Part shown: in pieces, positions 50,054-62,439 of the stretch
Layout: every line of letters begins with the position of its first letter
Numbering within the stretch: position 1 is the first letter of the stretch
Origin: Haliclystus octoradiatus
Taxonomy: Eukaryota; Cnidaria; Staurozoa; Stauromedusae; Haliclystidae
Length of the DNA stretch: 64,000 bases
Direction of reading: 5' to 3'
NCBI GenBank assembly: GCA_916610825.1
Contig: OU744448.1
Coordinates: forward strand, 11,598,125-11,662,124
Made by a program: the position numbers and the translations under genes
The notes under the pieces: model-generated
The model's input: only the letters and a program-made list of their open reading frames with translations
The model's database searches: none
Told to the model about the DNA's origin: nothing

Positions 50054-53000
50054 TTACGATGCAATGGGTTTTCTCTCATCCGCCATAGTTTCAACAGTAC
50101 TCTCAGTCTTGGTACTTGCTGATTTAACATTATTGTTCGACTTGCTTGCAACAGACTTTTTAGTTTCCGATGAAGTATTAGAAGCAGTAGAACTTTTTTC
50201 GTCTGCAGTATCTTTGGTAACTGACTTAGGCTGTGTTTTTTTCTTGTTATTTTTGTCATGTGTTGAGCTTTTCTGAGCTTGTGGTTTAGGATCCTTAGTT
50301 TTATTAGAACTGGAAGAGTCTTGTGATTTATTAACCACCTTATCACTGTCTTTCTTCTTTTCATCACTAACTACCTTTCTATCACTATCTCGTCTTTCAC
50401 GTTTTTTAGTATCTCCGCTTCCTGTTCGGTCACTATCCCGTCTTTCTCGACGTTTTGACTCATTACCAGTAGCTCTATCACTATCGCGTCTCTCGCGATG
50501 TTTCTCACTATCTCTACGTGTACGTGCTACAGGTTTAGCTGATGGATCTTTCAAGGATGCAAGTCTTGCAGCCTACGAAGTTAAAAAGAAATATTCAATA
50601 TTTGAACTAGACAATGTCTCACATCATTTCCAATTATTGAATAATGTACTGATTGTAAATTTTTATTGCATTCAATATACTTTAATGCAGGGCCGGATAT
50701 ATTATTTTGGGCCTAAAGCAGAAATCATAAATAAGGGCCTAAAAATACCCCCAAAACTTTTCACTTGACAATTAATCCACGAAAGCAAAGGTGTCTGCAG
50801 ATTTGAGGAAAATTTTCACATCTTAATGATACAATTGAGTTAGACCCTGCGTTAAGTGTTAAATACTGTAGCCTACCCATTTGTACATGGAAAAACATAT
50901 ATTAAAAATTATTAGTTTGCAATTGGTTGTGATGGAATGAAACACTACGAAAGATTTGCAAAAAATTATTTAAATCATTGGTTAATTGAGAAAAAAAGTG
51001 ACCTTACATTTGAAAAAGGCCTATTTTCAGAAAGGCCTAAAGCATTTGCTTATTCTGCTTACGCCTAAATCCTGCCTTGGTTGGATGTGATACTGCTTCA
51101 TTAGCCTACATGAAGGAGCAATGTATACCGCATGTGCTTAGCTAAACTAAGTAAGCATTAATCAAATAATTCCATGAGACAAGTGATGATTCAATTTTAC
51201 TTTAACAATTCTGTTGCAGGTTTATTTGAGTTCAAACTCAGTTGAGCCAGTCCCCATAAACAGATTACCTCAAGAATATTATGTTTAGGTAAAACATTAT
51301 ACTGGGAGTGCACTGTGAACAAAACTTATGCAGGAATGTCTACTTTTCCATAGTACATTGCGCGATCATTAGGCTGTGAACCCAGCTTTGTGAAAATCTG
51401 CACCTGGAAATATTTACCTCAGCTCGGAAATCTTCTATTGCTTTGAACTTTGAAAGGATTTCTGCTAACGCTGGTTTAACAGTAAACTTTTGTTTTCCCT
51501 GTTAAGAGAAGAAAACATGTCATGTTAATTTAATTTGTTAATAACAGAATAAACACAACTAAATTTCCCAAACGGTGAACAGATATGATTGCAGCACAGT
51601 TAAATGTTGCACATATTCAGACCAGGTTACTGCATGTATTGGGTCGGCAGAGTTAAAGATAGAAGCCATCGCGATAACTGTGGAATGTCAAATATTTTGT
51701 AGTTGCATTACTAATTCTGTATTTTTATGGAGTAGTGAATTTCTACGAAGGCTACATGGAATCTGAGATATCATGATGTCATGGTAAAGATTAATTACAC
51801 TCATCTAAGCATTGTAATGTGTATTTGATATTCAATTGATATTTTGAAAACGCAATGTTAATACTGTACTGACCTTGTAGTATTTCAAAAAAGCCCAGAA
51901 CTTTTCAAGACCATACAGATTACCTGGGAAGTAAACAATTCATGCATAAATATTTATTGAAAGGACTAGGTGTTGGAATCTAGATTAGGAAATTATTAAT
52001 TAAACAACACAAGGTTTAACACGAAACTGTTGTCTTGCTGGGTAATTCAAAATGGTATAATTTAAACTATCAAAGCTACCAACCTGAATTGTGGTCTCGC
52101 ACAGTTTCTTCTTGGAAATCTCGCAGTAGCTCTGGGCGGAATTTATTTTCTAACCCATAACTGTAGAATCGAAACAAGCACTCCAAACCATATCTAGATC
52201 CAAATAAAATAAATGAGATAATGGATGAAATTTTTAGCATATGGTTCTACTGATACTGAAATTAGCAGCGTATACTGATCAAGGAAACAATCAATAAAGT
52301 TAACTATTTACCTATAGCCTGCTGCTGCATCTTCAACTGCAAACTTCCTAAAATCTTCATACATATTTCTGTCAAAAAGTCACAAAAATAGGTTAGGCAT
52401 TGATAATATAAAATTATAGCCACAGATGCAAGCTAGAATGATATTTGGTTTGAATATTGTCAACACGGCCTTCTTGAATCCTGAACCATTTCAACATTTT
52501 CTTTTGAATTATTCTGTTGAAGTTTGACCTATCAGAAAAATTTAAGTTTTCTTCTGAATTTGATCTGTGTTTTCCTGGATCTAGAATCCTTACTTTTGCC
52601 GGACCCTGATTGTCAGATATTTGTTCACTACAAAGATAAATAATACTTTTAAAGTAAAGTACTAAGGGACATTCTGCTGGAAGTTAAATATTACCTGTTG
52701 AAGTGTGCCCTTAAAAAGAAAGACCAAAAACGAAACAATGTATTCATTTCTTGCGATTGGCCAACACCAACTTTACTGCGCTCTGAAGAATAAGGAAGAA
52801 ATGGTCATAATTAGATCACGTATCACAATTGCCTGGTATATGATCTATATATAACAGACAAAAAAATGGTTACCTTTTACACATTTCTGGTGATATTTGT
52901 GATATACATGTTGCACAAAGCCATTCTCTTTGAGTAATGCATGCGAAGCATGTTCAAAATGTGGGATTGTTCCAGGCGTAGAACCGTAACTACCAACATT

Positions 53001-56000
53001 TGTTGTGCTTGACGGTGAATTTGGACCAAGGGTATCTGACATTTGACTGGAGTAAGAATGACAAAAGAAGAAATATTAGGCTACAGAAAACAAATACTAT
53101 GAATAATTCATGCACTTTATTGCCATAAGTAATGATTGACTGAAGCTTTTGCTTTCAAAGCTTTTGATGGGTTACACACACCTGGCATGCATAAAAACAT
53201 TAACTTACAAACCTTTTTGGAAGATGAGGTTTCGGACTAAACACCCATCCAACATGGTGCTCCACTGGAGGATTATCACCATATTTTGTTTTATGAATAC
53301 GTGGATCCTGTAACAGAGTATTACAATTTCTTATTAGTCAATTGCAATTTTCAATAGCATAATATCAAGAATAATTTTAGGTATTTGAATAGAATTTTAC
53401 TTTTATAATACAAATGGTGCATTTAGGTTAAATAAGCGAAACAACTTTCGTCCACAAATAAAAAACAACAGAATTCCAAACATTTATACCACAATCACAC
53501 ATAGTTTGGATAGCCAAATCAACAATATTATTATTTAATAACTCTAATAAATAAGAATGGTAGCTATCTGTTTGTCTATCCATTGTATGATGCTGGTAGT
53601 TGCACCTGGGCTAGTGTTATTTGTAATAGATCCACATTTTATGCACAGCTTTGTCATAAAAACTGACCTTGTTAGATAAATTTTCTTTACTAATAGCTGG
53701 AAAGAACCTCTGAGCCTTTTTGCCATCTTTATTTTGTCGTGTAGATTTTCTGGGACGTTTCGCCGTTGATTCGTAATTTCTTTGAGCCGGAACAGCAGTA
53801 GGTAATGAATGCGATAATTGATGAGATGGTAGAGTAATAGCACGAGGTCTAAATTCTTGTGCAGCGAATGAAAGTGGCGATGTGGATAATATCTTTATGT
53901 CTTTGTTTATTATTGATTTAATTTGTTTCCCAGATGGTATTGTTACCTCATTACTAGGAGAAAATGTCATTGATCGGGCACGTTGTATACTGTCTAATTC
54001 AGCTTTTTGTTTGTAAAAATCATCTGCGCTTACAATTCCAACAGTTTTGAATGAAGATGAAAGTTCAATCTGTCAACAAAAAATATGCTAGTTGTGAGGC
54101 ACATCAAAGTAACAAGAAAAGCTATTCAACTTGTCATAGAAGCTTTCTAGAAGACTAACCTTTCTATTTAAATAGCTGCTGTCATCATCCTCCCCCCTTA
54201 AGTCTTGTTCGTAATAATAGAGACCATCATCGATTGCATCAGCTAATTCTGATGTCATTTTTGATCTTGATGTATGACTGCCAGTTCTATCCATTTTCTT
54301 AGGCGGTGGAGGTGTTTGAGTGACAATCATTACTTTACTCAGTTCAAAGTCATCTATTTCATCATCTGAGTCATCAGACCTACAATAAAAATCATGTTAT
54401 GATGTAATCAGACAGATGGATAGAAATATCCATTATTGGTGATAGTATAAGCTTTCTTTCATGTAGAGTCATAATAGAATATAAGTGTTCAACAGAAAAT
54501 GCTAAGCAAATTCATGTCTTTCAGCTAAAATAAATAATTGTGGAAAGTACTGGACTGATAAGGCATTGGATTTGGAACTACTGTAGTAGAAATTGTAGGG
54601 ATACAAGGTTATAACCAAAAAGCAGACATACCAATCTGAATATAAAGGCTTTTTCTGATCAGATGAGCCCAGTTCCTCGTCAAATTTGAAGTCTAATTCT
54701 TCTCTTGTATCCATATTACTGTCTTTCTGTAAATACAAAATAAAATCAACAATATAATTATCAACACATCATATTAATTTCCATTTGAAAATTTTAATTT
54801 CTTCATCACAAAAATAAAATAAAATGCAAATACTGAAACATGTTTGAGGTTATTTCTTAATCCAAATCAAATCCAAAGCTGTCTGTTTTCGAACATGGTT
54901 TTATCTTCAGCGCTAAAAAGTGATAAACCTTTCATGGGAACAATAGAAAAGTTCAAAAATGGTGTCAAATTACGTGGCTAATAATTAACGGGAGTTGAAT
55001 TATAATGCTTTGGAATGCGAACAAAAGATTTAGGACCATCGAATGAACGAGACAGTGTTCAAGAAAAGTAAGCATCTCATAATTCCAAGCTAAATTGACC
55101 AAATATCAGAAGTTTGTAAATTGGATTTTACTCAAACCGGAATTGGAAATGAGCAACGCTATGGTAATTCCATATTTAATTATATGCCAACGATGGAATG
55201 CAGCAAAAATTAAAATTTCTGTCCCATCTATGTCGCTTGAAATTCACTGAAACTAGATATTGTTTTCAAGATATTTATTACTGGTACATAGCGGGGACAA
55301 ATTTAGAAGAACATTTTAGGGGAAACTTGTTGCCCGGAAGGCAAAATCTTTTCTCGGACCCTAGAACAAGATAATAAATCAAAGCCAGTTTTCAATAAAT
55401 AACATTTATATGCTCATGATATTCTGAATGATCAGGACACAAAAAAAATTAATAACATTTATATGCTCATGATATTCTCAATGATCAGGACACAAAAAAA
55501 TTAATAATGTATTTCATTGTACAAATTTCCAAAAGAAACAACTTTTTTTTACGATTTATCGATTCGTAAATTTATGAATCAAGTATGGAAAAGTAATTGC
55601 TTTAAATCGATGAATCCAACCTATCACTATTTTGATAAGTCATCAAGTAATTGAAGACACTCCACATTCTAAATCAATTGACAATAACAAATTTAACATG
55701 GGTTTGAAAAGGCAAAACTGACAAGTGGATGCTATGCTATCAGACGTTTACATTTCAGTATAGATTGATTTGCTGAAAAGTAAAAGCTTGAAATTTGAAG
55801 CTGAGATTTTAAAGCTCAGCCAGATCCCACCCTTCAACAATGTTTAAAAGAATAAGAATAATGTAAAAATATGCATATTTAGCTAGTTTCTTGATATAAT
55901 AGTTGTTTTAATAAATTTTCTGTAACTCTTAAAAAAGCAGTTGACACAGAAACATATGTTTGATTATACAAAATGCTTCCTTACCCCATCCTTTTCTCTC

Positions 56001-59000
56001 AATGAATTTGAACGACTCCGCCTCTTCACCTGTTTCCATTCATAATTCTCTACTCCTCTTGGGGGACTCAGAGGTGAGTTTTCATCTTTTTGAGGTTCAT
56101 TAATCGATGGTGGTAGTGCATTTGCAAGAGCTTGTGAAAGCGAAGAAGTCAAAGCTGATTTGGGTTTAGGTAGAGAAGGTTTTTCCTCTTTGCTGCCACC
56201 TTCCTTTGTTTTATGGTCAGCTTCACCATTCACCAAATGTGAATCTCCTGATAAGCATACATAAAATACTTTATGAACATGTTTTGCGGCTATATAATTA
56301 ATGTTGACAATGATAAGTCAAATCCTATTTTCTGGACAGATTACATAGAAGAAAGGTACTGATGTGGAAATTATTCAACTCATTATAAAGGAAATACCTT
56401 TAGTAGACTGGTTCAAAAAAAGAATGTTTAAGATGTTCGAGGCACGATTCATTTTCTCATTTGACTTGCTCTAAAAACAAGTAGTCCAAAATTTGAAGAT
56501 TTTCCGACATTAGAAAATGGGTTCCAAAGGTATCTTTTCGAAAATTGTAACTTAAAATCGTTGCTTGGCTGAACAGTGACTTACTTAACTCCTTGAATAA
56601 TTTTGCCATGACCGCTTTTCAATGAAATCTAGAAACTGATGCTCAGCGAAAAAGTTATTGCCAACTAAACTTATTTGCAAGCTTTATTCTTTTCTTTATC
56701 ATCGATGAATATTATCTTTCTTTGGATAATAGTTGTGTCTTGTGTGCATTTTGTATATGAAAGTTTCAAACAGCACTGTAGAAATTCCAAAACCAGTGTT
56801 CTGTATGATTGATCAAATGAATTTACCATAAAATGAAGTTATCATCTTGTAAATAATTATAGTGGAAATTGATTGTTGATGCCATGCCGACGCAGAAAAT
56901 AAACACATCGAATGCAGGAAAATCAGATAAGGTGTTTTCTCTTACATAATTTCTAGTTAACTATTCATCTAGTAAATAGTTTATGGACTTAAAAGGAAGT
57001 GTTGTCAAATCTTCGAACTATCAAAACAACGTAGATTAAGAAAGTTATAAAGTTGTTGTCCATCTAATCTGTCTGACAAAAAGGTCAGCCTTCTGGAATC
57101 TTACAGGCATCCCAACATTTTTCTCTGAATTGTTTTGTTCAAGTTTGACCAAATAAATCATAAAAATATCAATTTTGTTCTGAATTTGCTTGAAACTTCC
57201 GGAATCTAGGATTCCAACTTCTGTGTGACATTGTGTCTATCTTTGTGTTCTGTTTTTCTAGTTCAATATGATATATATATATACTAAGATGGTGGCAACT
57301 ATGTGTGTGTGTTCCTCAGATTGACCATAGTATTATCTTAGTTAGGGTTTGAGCAAAATAAATAATTTTAAAAAATTGAAATCAAAAAATAAACTCCATT
57401 AGGTATGTAAAGCTCCAATATTTTCTAATGATTTTAGATTTGATTTGATTTATTTGCCAAAATAAGTTGATTTAAATATCAACTAAGTACAATTTTCGGC
57501 AGGCAAACACAGGAAAACATCAAGAGTATTAATACTTGCACTATACGTGGGCCTGGAGAAACATTTACAATATGGTGACAAGTCTAACTGTGGAAGATAT
57601 TTTTTAAAAGAAAAAATAGATAATGAAGGTACTACGTCCACTGGTAAATTGTTCCATACACTAATTATTCTATTAAAAAAAGAATATTTGACAGTGCTAT
57701 TTACAGGTTCTTCAAGACATACAATTTTCTTGAGTGACTAACAGAGATTATATTCAGCTGTGCAGGGAGAAATGAGTCTTTGCACGGGAATTCTACAAAG
57801 TTATTGAGTATTTCAAATAATATACAACTACCGTACATTGCCCTGTATAAGTTGATACCACGTATAAGCCGACCCCCCATTTTGAAGCAAAATTCTAGTA
57901 TTAGAGAATAACAGTACTGCAATCCAGCCCGTAAAAGTCACACTTTCAAGTGAAAACATAAACATTTTTTGACCATTTTTCAGTAGCCTCTTTTGTTGTT
58001 TCTTGCAACACATGCACAGTAGGACATAGAAGACAAGCTGAAATTTTTTCACTTGTTTTTAGAACATATTACTTTAGTTTAAACATAACTAATTTACTTA
58101 ATTCATTTGATTTGTTATCTGTTGAGTTTTTCAATAATTAAAGAAGTGAAATGATATTTAAAATGGTCGTTTTCAAGTGGGATTATTGCTCTTTACTCAA
58201 ACTCTTCTCTGACTCGTGTTTATGGTTTTATATATCACGAACAAATCGAGCTTGATTTGTTTTTGTTGTTGTTGCAATAACTGAGGATTATTGTACCAAA
58301 ACAGTGGTATTTTTCTTACTAAATGACTAGATTCCGTGTATAAGTCGAGGCAGGCTTCTGGAGCCATATTTAAAGTTTTAAAAGGTTGACTTATACACGG
58401 CAATATACGGGTATCTGAAAACAATCTCTGATACACACTATGTAATAAATTCTCTTAGTGTAGTGACGCTGAACCTTCTCGATAGTCTTGATATCTTTCA
58501 AGAGATAAGGGTTCCAGACTGGAGAATCGGACTCAAGGATAGGCCTCACATAATTATATAAGGTAGGCTTTTAACAATAAATTGGACATTGGGAATGAAA
58601 GCATTTGTATATGAGGTAAGAGAGGGAGTTGGCCTTTGCTGCAATTTTCGAACAATTTTTTGAAAATTTCAAGTCAGAAGTGACAGTCACTCCTAAATCT
58701 CTAATCGAATCAATTGACTTCTACCAAGGAATTGTTAAAAAGTTCGTATTGACGAGAATGTACACCTTTACTTCCAAATGATATTGATGAGCATTGTTGT
58801 GATGCAACAAGTTGCCATTCAGTTGACCATTTTTCAAAATTTTTTCAACGTTTGATGAAGTCCATTAGATAATTCATGATTTTCATGGTGACGGTTAATA
58901 ATAAATTTCTATTCTGTTCTGGATCCGGCAAAAGCACAAATCCTTAAATTCCAGATCATGGAAGGTTTGGGCAAATTCAGAAGAAAATTGATATTTGATG

Positions 59001-62000
59001 ATTTATATGTCAAGCTACAACAACAAAATTCAGAAGAAAATATTGAAATGCCTCTAGGATTCCAGAAGGCTGAACTTTTGTCGGACTCTGACCATGTTGG
59101 CAACAAAAAATGATAACGGGGAGAAGCTCACCTGTTGGCGACTTTGTAAGTGCTGCTTTGTATGATGAATTATCAACTAGAATAGATACATGATGCAAGG
59201 TTAGAATGTCGCTAACCAGAAACAAGTTCTGTGTGGGCTTATAGCCTAGACAGTACAAAAGTGATTTGACACATCATTCTGCTACAAGTAATATACCTGT
59301 TAATGGTTTGCTCGCACCAATAGGCCATTGCTGAGGTTCGACCAGAGCACGCATTTTTTTATCATCATACTCAACAATTGTACTGCCTTGCAGTGACTAA
59401 AATATAGAAAACATAAACAAAAAATAAGGAAATGATGTACAACAATTCCAAACGATTCAACATTGAATTTTTGCCAGTAAAAATGTATAAAAGAAGTTCT
59501 CAACATCGATATACAAAAACAATGAAAAATAAATTGTGAGACAAAGAGACAAAGATATTAGTCAAAATAATTTAAAATAATTTGCGATGTTGATAAAATA
59601 TCTTACCTGAAGAATCATAGCTACATCTTCAGTTAAGGATTTTACGCGGTTGAAAGCAGCCACCATGTGCAGAGGTAGCCAACCTTCATTGTCCATCTAC
59701 AAAAACATTACAGAATAGTTATAATAGGAAGACAAAATACAAAGTACAGTCAAACCACGGTCACCTGTCTATAGTGGTCACCTTTGCAATGTCTAAAATA
59801 GTATTTCTTTTGAATGAATCCTGTATATAAAGGCCACCTTCATATAGTGGTCAATTTATCTACCTCTAGTAGCTGGCTGTTATATACAGGTTTCACTGTA
59901 ATAATTTTGCAGTGTTTTGTCATTGACCTTTTAAATGAATCAATATGATAATAATTCAAAGAATAATATGTTAATGGTACCCAGATAATATAATAAGAAC
60001 AAAGATATTGTAGTATTTTTTTGCCAAAGTTATTAAAAGGTCATAATATAATCTTGCATTACAAAAACAATCAACTAATTTGTAATTACTATCATCAAAT
60101 ATTGAATAATTTCACAAAGCGTGTAACCATTTTTCGAGCTGAATTATTGAAAAGGAAGGTTTTTAATATACAGGCATGAGCAGGGTTCGGCTAAAGGTTC
60201 AGCCTTTTGGTATTCTAGAGGCATTTCAACGATTTCTTCAGAATGTTGACATTTGAACCAACAAATCATAAAAATATCAATTTTCTTCTGATTTTCTCTG
60301 ACCTTCCGTACTTTAGAATTGTATGATTCCTACATTTGTATTGAGCACTTCCTGGGCATTAGAGTCAAGCTCAGTCAAAAGAGAGGAAAACCCCTTGGAA
60401 AATATTAAAACGATAACAAAAGCAGTGTTTTTAAATGGATTTAATTTGTTTTCAAATTGATAGGAAAAGAGGACATCAGCTTTTCGGAGGAACACCCTCA
60501 TGCCTGAATATCTATAAATTTTCTCCTTTATACTTTCAATTCCAGAAATTGATCAACCTCAGTGTTGATTAGACTGGTCCAAAAACATGAAAGTTTGAAA
60601 TGTTATCGAGCCCATCGATTTTCTTGTTCAGAATGCTTTAAAATAAGTTGTGCACAAATTTTATTGTAATTTGACATTGGGAAATGGGGTCCCAAGGCCC
60701 CTCTAAATTAATACATAAAGTTAATGGGGAAAACGCTGATATTTTTCAAATGCAAATACGTCATCTTTGTGAAAACATATTCTGAATTTTGCTCACATGG
60801 CCGTGGAGGTAATGATCTGAATAATCTGAATTTATTAATTCAAATGTTTGAATCTTTATCATTGCCTTAAAACTATGGGGTTGAATACAATGCTTAAAAA
60901 AACGTGGCTTCCGCTGTGAAAAAGGATTAATCTACAAGTGTCTGCGGCCAATCTGTCAATCTAAAAATATCGTAGTTTGAAGAAAGTTTGTAACTCGAGA
61001 AGGTCATTCTGTTGAACGGTGACTGTTTTATAGATTCAGATCATATTGATGTTGTTATTGAGATATTCTGTCATACTCATTATTGTTATGGTCGCTATTA
61101 TTTAGATAAAAAACATCGAATAAAGTTTAAATAAAGTTTCGAATAAAACGTTAGAAATCGAACAAAGATATCCCATATATCCGTATCTCGATTCGTATGT
61201 CGATTCCTACTTATATTCATATTCATCGATTTATATTCAAATTTATACAACTCTAATAAATGTTAGGCCACGGAGAACGGCGAAGCACCAGCGATCAACT
61301 GTTCCAAACTACGAACAATGATAAAGTTCAGTAATCCACAAAGAATTTTACGAATACATAGTCGGAAGTCACATGTGAGCGGTTAAATGTTCAAGCTTGA
61401 ATTTATGAAGACATCGAGTTATTTCTTTGGCATGTAGCAAGGGATATAGCTCTTTAAAAGTTTTAAACATTTTGAGATTCAAGTAATTACCTTCGTAAAT
61501 CAAGTTGAACAATGTCAAAGGCTTTGTTTCCGTAGTTTTATTTCTCAAATGGCAGCTAAATCTGTTATAATTTTAACTGAGTTAAACAAAATGAACAGTT
61601 TTCTGAGTAATATTTCTGCTATATGAGTAAAGCGGTCGTAGCAAGAATGATATTTTGATAACAAGAACAACATATTGTGTCTATAAAACAGTCACTGTTC
61701 AACAGAATGACCTTCTCAAGTTAGAAACTTTCTTCAAACTACAATATCAACGGAGGCGACACCTTTCACGGAAATATTTTTGATTGACATATTGACAGCA
61801 GACACTTGTAGATTGATCATTTTTCACAGCGGAAGCCACGTTTTTTAATGAATCGTATTCAACCCCATAGTTTCAAGGCAATGATAAAGATTCAAACATT
61901 TAAATTAATAAATTCAGATTATTCAGATCATTACCTCCACAGCCATGTAAGCAAAATTTAGAATTACAAAGATGACATATTTGCGTTTGAAAAATATCAG

Positions 62001-62439
62001 AGTTTTCCCCATTAACTTTACGTACTAATTTAGAGGGGCCTTGGGACCTCATTTCCCAATGTCAAATTACAATAAAATTTGTGCACAACTTATTTTCAAA
62101 GCATTCTGAACAAGAAAACCGATAACATTTCAAACTTTCATGTTTTTGGATCAGTCTAGTGTTGATGACTGATGCGTCAGTCAGAGACGCTGTTGTGAAC
62201 CTAATTGTCAACAAGTTGTACCTGTTGACGGAGGTAGAAATCACCAATCAGATTTTCTTCACTAAAGTAGTATTCAATCTGCTTCTTTATCAGATCTTTC
62301 AACATGGCATCATCACTTTCATTCTCAGCATAATTACCAGTGCCATAATAATATGGTTGAGGCTGTGGATAAGCTGCTTGTGGAACAAATAAACCATCTG
62401 AAGTATACGAGGCCATTTGGAAACCAAACCCCTGGCCAC
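50054..62439 (-). CDS. LARP1: La-related protein 1
   Basis: Sixteen exons, all in phase: 62439-62222, 59696-59607, 59396-59297, 59176-59132, 56247-55985, 54726-54632, 54379-54160, 54069-53668, 53307-53213, 53046-52874, 52782-52695, 52368-52312, 52193-52084, 51923-51874, 51498-51418, 50572-50054; about 868 codons. The La motif spans exons 1-3 ([48 protein letters not shown]). The LARP1-specific middle has [34 protein letters not shown] and [13 protein letters not shown]15 repeats follow ([14 protein letters not shown]-type helices: [46 protein letters not shown]). LARP1 binds the cap and TOP motif of ribosomal-protein mRNAs under mTOR control. The C-terminus is a long basic Ser-rich tail with four ERRDSDR-like repeats. 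A Met lies eight residues into the first visible exon (QMASYTSDG); upstream exons may exist. Confidence 0.95.
50688..51079. mobile_element. GGGCCTAAAGC inverted-repeat MITE
   Basis: CAGGGCCGGATATATTATTTTGGGCCTAAAGCAGAA at the left and AGGCCTAAAGCA...TTCTGCTTACGCCTAAATCCTGCCTTG at the right form degraded inverted ends of the kind seen in old hAT MITEs. No clear target duplication remains. In the last LARP1 intron. Confidence 0.6.
52464..52608. mobile_element. CAGGGTCCGAC-family MITE
   Basis: Right end TTTTGCCGGACCCTG intact, left end degraded (CACGGCCTTCTTGAATCC). Flanks ATTGTCAA / ATTGTCAG are a near-perfect 8-bp duplication. LARP1 intron. Confidence 0.75.
54833..55380. repeat. Old dispersed repeat in LARP1 intron
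   Basis: From about 55070 it is colinear with 2830-3120 (see there). It ends TTTCTCGGACCCTAG near 55363, like the CAGGGTCCGAC ends, which supports a long member of that family. Confidence 0.45.
55401..55507. repeat. Tandem duplication, 53 bp x 2
   Basis: AACATTTATATGCTCATGATATTCT.AATGATCAGGACACAAAAAAA occurs twice head to tail with one or two differences. Confidence 0.9.
55508..55963. other. LARP1 intron, nothing further
   Basis: AT-rich, no bounded repeat recognised before the exon at 55985. Confidence 0.4.
56400..57060. repeat. Possible degraded relative of the 60.6-kb foldback
   Basis: GTAGACTGGTTCAAAAA at the left recalls TAGACTGGTCCAAAAA at 60570, and GGAAAATGGGTTCCAAAGG-like strings recall GGGAAATGGGGTCCCAAGG. 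GGCTGAACAGTGAC and GTAG..TAAGAAAGTTATAA also have counterparts. Similarity is patchy and the right end is unclear. Confidence 0.4.
57066..57232. mobile_element. CAGGGTCCGAC-family MITE, degraded ends
   Basis: GTCTGACAAAAAGGTCAGCCTTCTGGAATC ... AGTTTGACCAAATAAATCATAAAAATATCAATTTTGTTCTGAATTT ... CCGGAATCTAGGATTCCAACTTCTGTGTGAC. All family blocks are in order. LARP1 intron. Confidence 0.75.
57831..58412. mobile_element. CCGTATAAGTCGACC inverted-end element
   Basis: CCGTACATTGCCCTGTATAAGTTGA...CCACGTATAAGCCGACCCCC at the left, CCGTGTATAAGTCGAGG and TTGACTTATACACGGCAATATACGG at the right. Sub-terminal GTATAAGTCGA motifs are repeated twice at each end in opposite sense. About 580 bp, non-coding, in a LARP1 intron. 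Confidence 0.7.
58440..58880 (-). mobile_element. CR1/Jockey-like LINE fragment
   Basis: Minus-strand frames give [45 protein letters not shown] and [20 protein letters not shown] followed by [11 protein letters not shown]. This is the region following the reverse-transcriptase palm in many non-LTR elements (DLGV..T.DL..S..C, VRP.LEY.S.VW.PY...DI..IE.VQRR.T). Frames shift and both ends are missing. It belongs to a different clade from the LINE at 21 kb. LARP1 intron. Confidence 0.75.
58916..59093. mobile_element. CAGGGTCCGAC-family MITE
   Basis: GGATCCGGCAAAAGCACAAATCC at the left, GCCTCTAGGATTCCAGAAGGCTGAACTTTTGTCGGACTCTG at the right, with TTTATATGTCAAGC and CAGAAGAAAA blocks inside. LARP1 intron, about 40 bp from an exon. 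Confidence 0.78.
59747..59898. mobile_element. Mariner-like MITE, copy B
   Basis: TA|CAGTCAAACCACGG ... GGCTGTTATATACAGGTTTCACTG|TA; same blocks as 18426-18602, about 25 bp shorter. LARP1 intron. Confidence 0.82.
60182..60352. mobile_element. CAGGGTCCGAC-family MITE
   Basis: CAGGGTTCGGCTAAAGGTTCAGCCTTTTGGTATTCTAGAGGCATTTCAA at the left with the usual CAAATCATAAAAATATCAATTTTCTTCTG core. The right end is degraded. LARP1 intron. Confidence 0.72.
60570..62158. mobile_element. 1.6-kb hAT-type foldback element
   Basis: Ends TAGACTGGTCCAAAAACATG and CATGTTTTTGGATCAGTCTA, perfect 8-bp duplication GTGTTGAT (60562-60569, 62159-62166). The arms of about 480 bp (60570-61050 and about 61680-62158) are near-identical in inverse; the loop is about 630 bp and unlike either arm. 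No transposase. The right end is only 56 bp from the 3' edge of the LARP1 La-motif exon. Confidence 0.93.

Noticed and set aside
50017-50367. Basic 116-codon minus-strand frame overlapping LARP1
   Set aside because: Shadow frame of the Lys/Ser-rich LARP1 tail; no independent start context or family.
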